Shown: positions 56,331-64,000 of the stretch, piece after piece
Layout: every line of letters starts with the position of its first letter
Position numbering within the stretch: the first letter of the stretch is position 1
Assembly: GCA_031308135.1 (NCBI GenBank)
Contig: JAHLJT010000631.1
Span: forward strand, 147,179,708 to 147,243,707
Source of the DNA: Acheta domesticus
Taxonomy: Eukaryota; Arthropoda; Insecta; Orthoptera; Gryllidae
Direction of reading: 5' to 3'
DNA length: 64,000 bases
Position numbers and translations under genes: made by a program
Notes under the pieces: generated by a model
What the model was told of the DNA's origin: nothing
Databases searched by the model: none
What the model saw: only the letters and a program-made list of their open reading frames with translations

Positions 56331-57465
56331 TAACCCTGTATAGGACGAAACTATTTTTTTTCATTAGGATTTGTTTTTTAATGAAATTTGATGAAGAACT
56401 TGATTACTAATCAAGGGAAATTATTCTTCGAATTTTTTAATTTATATTTTGATAATTAATGGGTTTTGAACGGTGGTCTTTATAATGACCACCATCCGTT
56501 TAGAACGATCTTAGCCGTGTTGTGGATGGTGGTCACTATAGCAACCACCACTTTGCTCAACAAATACAAAATGAAAAATATCTAATGCTAAACTTTATTT
56601 GAAAAATAATCACTTCATTTAGGTCTCACACTTCAAATTTTTTAGGTGATGCCAAAATAATATCACAATTATTATCTGAATCTGATGACTCTTGAGTGTC
56701 CGGCGACGTAGTGGGAAAGGCAACCGGCAGAGCATCATCTGCATCCGAGTCTCCCTCAAACTCAGAATCATATGTCTGCTGGTCATTGACTCAATCAAAT
56801 TATACGTCAAACTCACAGACATTTCTCATAATTCCTTGAAGGACATTCGTTTATCCATTGCGAATCTGTGAAAATATGAGCAATGCAACATCATCTTGTA
56901 CATCACGCTTGTCAAAAAACTAATGTAATTCGAAAGCCGAGGGCATGTGTAAAGTAAAATAAGTACCTATAGCAAAGTAATCATATTATGTTTTCACATG
57001 TATTTATTAATTATTCAAATTACAATTAATTTTCGGAAAAAAAAGTTAATCGAAACTCGTTGTGACACAGAACAGAACGTTCAATATTATCCAACATATT
57101 TTCATCTTCATTTATATTATATTGTCAACCATACAACTTGTTCAAAACACGTGTAAATACATAAAACAAAACGTTACATAACTCAAAAGAGAAAATATTC
57201 TCGAGAATATTTTTTTAAAATTCTTCTCTTGCAATCTTCACGGGAATACCAAGGTAAAGTCAAAGTACGGAACGGATAGTGGTTACATATGAGACCACCA
57301 AAACAAAGAAATACGAAAGAATCTTCGTTCAGCATCTCAACTGATTTTTATATCCATGCATTATATTTATCAACAATTAAGCTATCATTATGGGTGAAAA
57401 TTATATTCTTAAAGCATGAATCATAGACCTTACGGTAGGTGGTCAGTATAGAGACCACTATCCTA
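56331..57465 (-). mobile_element. piggyBac-related element with four GGTGGTC hairpins
   Basis: TTAACCCTGTATAGG at 56331 looks like a piggyBac end. Hairpins of the form GGTGGTC-N8-GACCACC lie at 56472-56493, 56528-56549, 57278-57299 and 57438-57459. The first with its flank (ATCCGTT) is the inverse of the third (AACGGAT), so the pairs form subterminal inverted repeats. Between them a minus-strand acidic frame (56636-56830) reads YDSEFEGDSDADD and TSPDTQESSDSDNN, as in piggyBac transposase N-termini. The second TTAA end was not found. Confidence 0.6.
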
Positions 57466-60006
57466 TAAAGCAAGTAATAAATTATGGATCCTTTCCGTTA
57501 CATTCCTTTACACCACGGTGTAAGAGATATAGGTGTGTTCACTCACAGTCTAAAACTGAAGCTAATGTGAGGCTAGTTCTCACAGCTCTCGCTATATTAG
57601 CGCTGCGAACGACTTGGGCATTTTTTGGAACAAGAGGGCTTCTATTGATAGCACGGTGAACAGTAGACTTGACTGATCTCTTCGTAGTAAAAGCTTTATT
57701 CCGGAGTATGAAGTAAATTTAGAAGTTTCCAAAGTGAGTCGACAATCAAGATATTAAAAAGAAATAGGTTGAAGTTTTCCCCAGAAAAGGAGAAAATTAA
57801 ATGGCAATGATTGTATTGTGTCAAGAATTTCAACAATGAAAATGTTATGCGAAATGGGGTAAGTACGTATACCAATTATTCACCTTACACTATCAGTTAA
57901 TTATCAAATATATACACAATCATTGTAAAATCATACGCAATCAATATTGTGAAAATAAACAACCAAACTAGTATAGTCATTATTTATAAACCGATTCGAA
58001 AAAAAATTCCAGGACATAAATTGTGCAATCAAAGAATATAATGCAGAATGCGAATTGAAAATTGCAGAATTTGCATGCTAAAAACAAAAAAATGGAAGAT
58101 AATGCAAATAGATTTGCAGGTGATGTTTAGAGAAATGTTTACAATGGTAAACATGCATTTGATACGAGTTTTCAATGATATTAAAAAAATAATAAGGTAA
58201 CTTGTAGAGGATATGATTTACAGACCATACCTGAAGATAGAATTTGTTATAATTAAAATGGTAGTTCTTATGATTAATTAATGTAAGAATTTATTTGTTT
58301 ATCTTATTATTTTTATTCTTGTTTAATTTTGTTGAACTTTCAGTGGTTATGTTGGGCAAAGACACAGACTGCTATTGGAACACCATGCCTGTTCATCAAA
58401 CATATCTAATGACTGTGATCCTCATACTGAACTTTATTGGTATGGTAAATATGTATCTTGCTTATTGTGTACTATTTTTAATTAATATTAATTATTGATT
58501 TTTTCGAATTATATGAAATTACAAACTTCATGAAGTGTAATTTACTACCAAAGAATTAAAAAATATATTTTTAAAAATTTTATTTTTTCGAAGATGATTA
58601 TGAAAAACATGTTGAGGGAAGCAACTTTAATTCATAAAGATTAATTGAATGTATTGCGACCGGCTGCACTCTCTGCCTATAGTTAACTATTATCTAACAT
58701 CCCTTCCTTTCCTATCTTTTATCCATTAAATTAATTCATTCATAATTACTTTATCATTGGATGCGGCCGTTTGCAAAAAAAAAAAAAAATACGTCGTAGG
58801 TCCGGCGCAAGTTTCCAATACTGGATGAAGACCTGTTTCCCTTTTTGTAACACTATCCGGTATCTGCTATACTACAAATAACAAATCCACATTCAATGCA
58901 AAACAAAATCACAAATAAACCGTGTTTGTTACTCTTTATTCGGCTTCCTGGCGTTGTATATTCGGCTAATATGAACATCAACACTGTTCTACCATAACAT
59001 AAACAAAATTTAACACTACAGAAAATAAAAAATCAACACTCACACAATATTTAAAAATCATTCACACCACGAGACATGCGCATTATCCCTGAATGGCCTT
59101 TTGCTTTGTGAATAAAAATTTAAATTAAAAAAAAATTACATGTTTGGGCTTCAACAAAATATGATAATTCTTGTTGTATTTATCAAAGTGCATGAGTCGT
59201 TAATTCCCTTTCGTAGGGATGTCGTAACTGCGCCCAACTTCCTTGACATCCACGACGGCTACACCAAGTTCCAGTTACCATTTACCATATCATCAACACT
59301 ATTCACAAATAAATCGATTGTCATTATTAAAAAAAACTCGTAACATTCTTTTCTTCACGTCCGAAAATCATTTCTCGCATAGCAAGACATGAGGTCCTCT
59401 CACCTCTGAGACTAGAATTCATCTACCGAAAAGTATTGTTTCAGTTCATTAGCAAAACTTTTTCTCAATAAAACACGCTCTCTCAGTCTTTTGTCCTTTG
59501 TTGACATCAAATTATTCTGATTTACGCCTTCCCGGCGTCCCCTTGCTTAACGGTATCTACCAAAAATTCCCTAAATTCCCATTTTCGATGTTTATTAGTC
59601 CGAAACACCCCAATTTCCCGTTATTCAGTTCGAATTTCGTACTTTTCTGGGCTTACATCAGCAATTCTCCGTCACTTGTCTTTTGACAACAGTCTGTTAA
59701 ATAGAAAAAACACACTTGCCGCCTTATAAACTATATGTGCTGACGTAGAAACTTTTTCTTAAATTTCCCTTAACCTAATCATTGTTTTGAACTAATGTTT
59801 ATTCACCGCAGCATTTCGTTTATTCACCGCGGCATTTACCCTGAAGTATTTGTTGGCGTAGATTTGGGTGTTATTTTTTCGTATTTTTTTCACTTCTTCA
59901 AATGGGTTTGTGCGTCTACTGAGATAACAGGTGTGAATGGAGGTTTTATCTTTGGTGTGCGTCAAGAGGTGCCAGAAATTGGGATTTACTAGAATTGATT
60001 AAAAAA
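57466..60006. other. No gene recognised
   Basis: AT-rich, with an A15 run at about 58776-58790. A duplicated 'tttattcaccgc.gcattt' occurs at about 59799-59837. Open frames are short and low-complexity. Confidence 0.4.
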
Positions 60007-60800
60007 ATATATAATTTCAACGAATACGTGAGTTAATTGTTGATTTTTTCTATAAAAATAATGCTATCTTTAATATAATGTGTAGTATTTGTTTAAAAAA
60101 TACACGAGTTTTTTAGTATTAAAATTGAGGGTTTGAGAGTTGATAGTTCCCAATAATGAACGTTTAAGTAGAATATGTTTGTGAAATAGAATTTATTTTA
60201 AATAATTATTTTGTTAGCACTATGAACTTTACTAGTTATTTATTTTATTTCTTATTAATTTATTAAGCTTTGGCTTAATAAATAAGATATAAGCAGATTT
60301 TTGGTGCTACTCATTGACGTTTTTTCGTGTTATAAGATGTAATTAGTGCAGAGACACCACACTAATTTTAAGTATTACTGTATTAGTAGTAATACTATTA
60401 AAAGTTTATAATTTCAACGAATATGTGAGTTGATTTTTATTCTTTTTTCTTTTAAAATATTGCATTCCTTAACATTGAGCCGAATCGGCTTAAATAATTG
60501 ACGAGTTGATTTATTAGTATTAAAATGGGGGTTTTGGGGGGCGATAGTCCCCCAATGACAAAATCTTAAAAGTAGCATGTGTTAGTAAAATAGAATTTAC
60601 TTGAAATATTGATATTTGTGGTATTAACATTATGAACTTTACAATATCGGCTAGATTTTAGTGTTAAATGGGGGGTTTGGCGATAGCCCCCCAATAATAA
60701 AAGTTGAAGGAGTATGAGTTTGTGAAATATAATTAATTTTAAATAATTGTATGCATAGCGTTTACATCAAGAACATTACTATACGCGAGTAGTAAACAAG
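60007..60800. repeat. Diverged tandem repeat with G/C hairpins
   Basis: The block ataatttcaacgaatacgtgagtt recurs at 60011 and about 60409 (spacing about 400 bp). The block 'ttagtattaaaatgggggttt...gcgatagtccccc' occurs at about 60115, 60518 and, without the first part, 60668. In two of three units GGGGG and CCCCC pair around gcgatag. So there are two full units and one partial unit. Confidence 0.7.
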
Positions 60801-62000
60801 GACTCAGTTCATGAAGTCGATTAGAATATGGCGGGATAAAGCTCATCGAAGACATAGCACCGCGGCAAAAAGACATTATCTGTTCACACTGTAGAGAACC
60901 GATTCCTTTGAGGTGAAAGACATTTTTAATGTCAAAGGACCCAATTCTTTGGGCCAGTGAACTGGTACACGTATAACGGAAAATATCCTAAATTATTGTT
61001 CTATAAAATAAAAAAAATTAACTGATAGAACCTTAAACTAAAATACCAAAATCTAAATAACTGATCAAAAGACTAAATAATAGTTGAGGAAAGTAATATT
61101 AGGATTTTCACTGAAAGCACAACAAGGCGTGGACTAACTAAAATAAAACAAATGTAAAATTACGGAAACAATAGCGCAAGTCACTCGAAATAATGGCAAA
61201 CGATCACAATGTAGATGCACGGTTGAAATGTTGGCGATATCTCCGGAAGTAATTTTTTGTTGCAAACGTAAAACAAAAACATGTCACTATTCTTATCATT
61301 ACGGGTAATTCTGATAATGCTGGCATCACAATTAACAACGCAAAAATGTTGTCAACACAATTATGCTAACGTTGGACACTAAAAGAAATGAAAATACCCT
61401 ATGACGCTTTGTAGTACCATTTTCGCCCATGCGACAGTAACATTTTTCAGAAGTTGAATTTTAGTCCTTATTTTAAGGTGACGAAATCATTACCTGTGAC
61501 AGTCCATTTAAAAACACGGAAAACTGCCGATGTGTTTGATAATTATATAAATAAATACTGATTATCTTAGAAAGAACGAAAGGATTTTGGGTCCCTGAGA
61601 GTAATCACATTCCAGTCATGTTTCACAACAAATTACGACAAGACTACATTACAATATTCGACTTAATGAAAAACATCCAGGAAGTGTTTGTTTTACTTCC
61701 AGATTTCCATAAAATACAACGAAATAGAGATGTTTTTCAAAACGTTAATGAATGATCAAATTATTAAGTGCTTTCTGCGCAGTTAAAGTAATGTTTCTAC
61801 GGAAAATTACCTCATAAACCGTATTTGGGCTGATTAATTAGCATTACAAATTACATTATGCAAAAATGTTTCATTACTTCGGAACACACCATGAATGCAC
61901 CAGTCTATACCGCGCCGGCGCTAAAGAGCGACGCAACTCTTGCCGTTGTTAGTTTTCAGATGAACCCTTCTTCAGCCCTACACTTCGCTTGGTCGGGTTA
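60801..62000. other. Mostly unassigned DNA with one Helitron fragment
   Basis: About 61130-61290 aligns to copy D near 62920-63080 (gcgcaagtca.tcga, then gttggcg.tatct), in the same orientation, diverged. Nothing else is recognised. Confidence 0.45.
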
Positions 62001-63798
62001 TCGTCTCCTGCATTATTTCAGTAGTATACCTTTCCGTTGTGGCTCTTACACGCAACCAATCTCTATAAATGAGGTCTCTAAAGAAAGAAAATTTCACGAA
62101 CACGTGACGAATTGCATTTTGACTTTAATACGTATGAAGGACTTGTTTAAAAAACAAAAAGCATCTAAATATTGAAGTCAAATGCAAGTCACTTGCCAAA
62201 GTTTTCGTCAAATAACTCCTAAACCAAGCGTTTTAGAGCCTCAAAAACTAAGATTTTGAGGTCTCAAAGAAACGTTTCTCACAACATTATCTATAAGATT
62301 AGACATTCCTCCACATTCAGTTAAATGTTCGGTTCCGCGCTTCAATTCTATCAAAGCCACCTTAGTATTTCAGACCTTGATGCTGGTAGCCATTTTTGTG
62401 ACGACACGCTTAGAAATCTTAGATTCCTCAAACTTATATTTACGCTTTCTGTATCTCAAAAGTAAAAAGCTAATCTTTTTGTGACTATCACGAAAAGCTA
62501 AAACCTAAAAACAAAGAATATTGAAGCATTATTCAAATGTCTTTTAGGAAGTGTTGGAAATTATTCCAAGAAAATTCCCCATAAATATTTATTGAACATT
62601 TCTTTTACACATTAATTGAATTGTTGTTTATTTTTTATTATTGTGTTAGTACATTGCAAGTTATCTTTATAGATTTTAAACAACTAAACACGTTTAGTTA
62701 ACTACTTTTCCTCTTAGAATGAAAATAGAAGGATAGGGATGAGAGTGGTGTCTAACATGTGAGAGTTCTCGCACCGGTACGCAGAGGTAGTGGGGGAAAA
62801 CGTGTGCTACGGCACATCACAAAGAACAAACTTTTTAAAGTAGCTTAAGTAAAATAGCTTGAAATAAATGGAAAACAATCATCTAAACGCGCTAGCCTAC
62901 AATACTACGTGAATTAATTAAATAAAACAACTAAATTTAAAATTATGGAATGAATAGCGCAAGTCATTCGACAACTGCCAACGATCGCAGTCCAAAAGCA
63001 CGATTTAAATGTTGGCGGTATCTGGAAGTACGTACATCAACGCACAGCTGAAAACTCATATTGTAAATAAAACACCGTTTGATATTCAAGGTGTCGGTTC
63101 GTTAAGATATTCTATATGCAAACATCGTTTTAGCAACATTCCCATGTACCGAAGTGAAGTCTAAGCCTACTGAATTGTTTCTAATGGTAAGTAATGGTAT
63201 TTATTACTCAAGGGTGAAAATATTAATTTTATAGTTTTTGGGTCGAAATTGCTTTTCTTGAGGTACGTAACAACACAGAAAATAGTCCAATAGTTTTTAG
63301 TATACAATTTTTTTTTTCAATTTTTGCATCCTGACTCTCCAAACCTCGCAAGCTGGTACCCTGACTCTCCAAAACTTGCTCATAAAAAATCAAGGAAAGT
63401 TAAATAATATTGCAAAGAGTAGGTTGTACTTGCCCGATCCGGTATTTTCGCACTACTTTACTTGGCTTTCTCAAGAGTAAAAACCTTTTCTATTATTTTT
63501 GTAACTACCAAGGAAAGCAAAAAGCTAACTCTCAAGGAAGATGGAATAATTTCTTCAAATGTTGTTTATAAAGAAGTATGAATTGTTCCAAGAATATCTC
63601 TCTATAATGCTGAACAAACTTTTATTGAAAATTTTTTTCCACAATGAATTGCATCAATTGCATTGTTATTTTATTTGATATTCTGTAGGTACATTAGTAG
63701 TTCCTCTTCTTCCCTTTCCTTCTCTATGGAAAGGATAGAAATATGGATAGGGAAAGGGTGGGGTTTAACATGTGAGAGTTCTCGCACGGGTACGCTAG
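62001..63798 (+). mobile_element. Helitron copy D, non-autonomous, complete (1.8 kb)
   Basis: It starts A|TCGTCTCCTGCATTATTTC at 62001 and ends CTAG|T at 63798. The 3' hairpin TGTGAGAGTTCTCGCA (63771-63786) sits 8 nt before CTAG. A second hairpin of the same sequence lies inside at 62758-62773, followed by GGTACGCAGAGGTAG instead of CTAG. It has no Rep or helicase coding. It aligns end to end with copy A. Confidence 0.85.
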
Positions 63799-64000
63799 TA
63801 CATCTTTATTCAATGAACAAAAACAATACGCCCACGTCTTATTATTGAAAGGAAACATGGGAAATGTGAAAAAAGATATACGTTAAAGTGGAGGAAGGGG
63901 TGCACGAAGAAAACATTGTCCCAAACTTCATGGTATCGGCTGATCGCAGGAAAATGGGAAAGATACAGGATGGGACGCGGTGAGAAAATAGCGCTATGTT
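63799..64000. other. No gene recognised
   Basis: Right-hand edge, GC-richer but without a supported feature. Confidence 0.35.

Overview
The window looks like intergenic or intronic DNA from an AT-rich, TE-dense animal genome, most likely an insect or other arthropod. The basis is the mix of transposon families: Penelope-like with GIY-YIG, Jockey, I-clade, CR1-like and RTE retroposons, piggyBac-like TTAA elements, hAT with an 8-bp duplication, Helitrons, and a Gypsy-type LTR with a Trp-type primer site. The species cannot be named from sequence alone. I found no convincing intact host protein-coding gene, and every long reading frame belongs to a mobile element. The best candidate for single-copy host sequence is a CpG-rich stretch at about 21.4-22.35 kb that resembles a promoter with a non-coding first exon.

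Layout. 0-5.5 kb: a duplicated segment of unknown origin, a decayed Penelope-like element (minus), a Jockey-clade relic and pieces of a dispersed family I call element E. 5.5-11 kb: mostly unassigned DNA with a 76-bp-arm hairpin and a piggyBac-like end. 11.1-13.6 kb: element E copies arranged head to head. 14.1-19.6 kb: a large hAT-type element flanked by ATTCATAC, with a foldback element and a Helitron inside it. 20.4-22.8 kb: a Gypsy LTR, the CpG-rich candidate promoter and an I-clade relic. 24.9-28.7 kb: a hammerhead-like motif, then a Jockey-type retroposon (minus). 30.1-32.1 kb: a truncated LINE (ORF1 plus endonuclease). 34.8-40.4 kb: a piggyBac-like element holding element E, a Helitron piece and another element E. 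40.5-45.6 kb: a near full-length CR1-like LINE (minus) inserted into an element E. 45.6-55.6 kb: a nest of a duplicated segment with element E in it, RTE and I-clade relics, and a Helitron split by a 3.03-kb DNA transposon. 56.3-57.5 kb: a piggyBac-related hairpin element. 60.0-60.8 kb: a tandem repeat with G/C hairpins. 62.0-63.8 kb: a complete non-autonomous Helitron.

Three things deserve most attention. (1) The element at 51442-54474 has perfect 18-bp inverted termini and a decayed transposase of a family I cannot assign, inserted beside the hairpin of a Helitron. (2) The Helitron family has A|TC...CTAG|T ends and a second, internal copy of its 3' hairpin module about 1 kb from the true end. 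(3) Element E is present about ten times, is built from about 310-bp internal modules, carries a variable GACA/GACG microsatellite, ends in a perfect 16-bp palindrome, and has one insertion that can be dated against an uninserted paralogue in this same window.

Many retroposon and transposase frames are broken only by single-base shifts, some of them in homopolymers. Either modest decay or assembly error could explain this.
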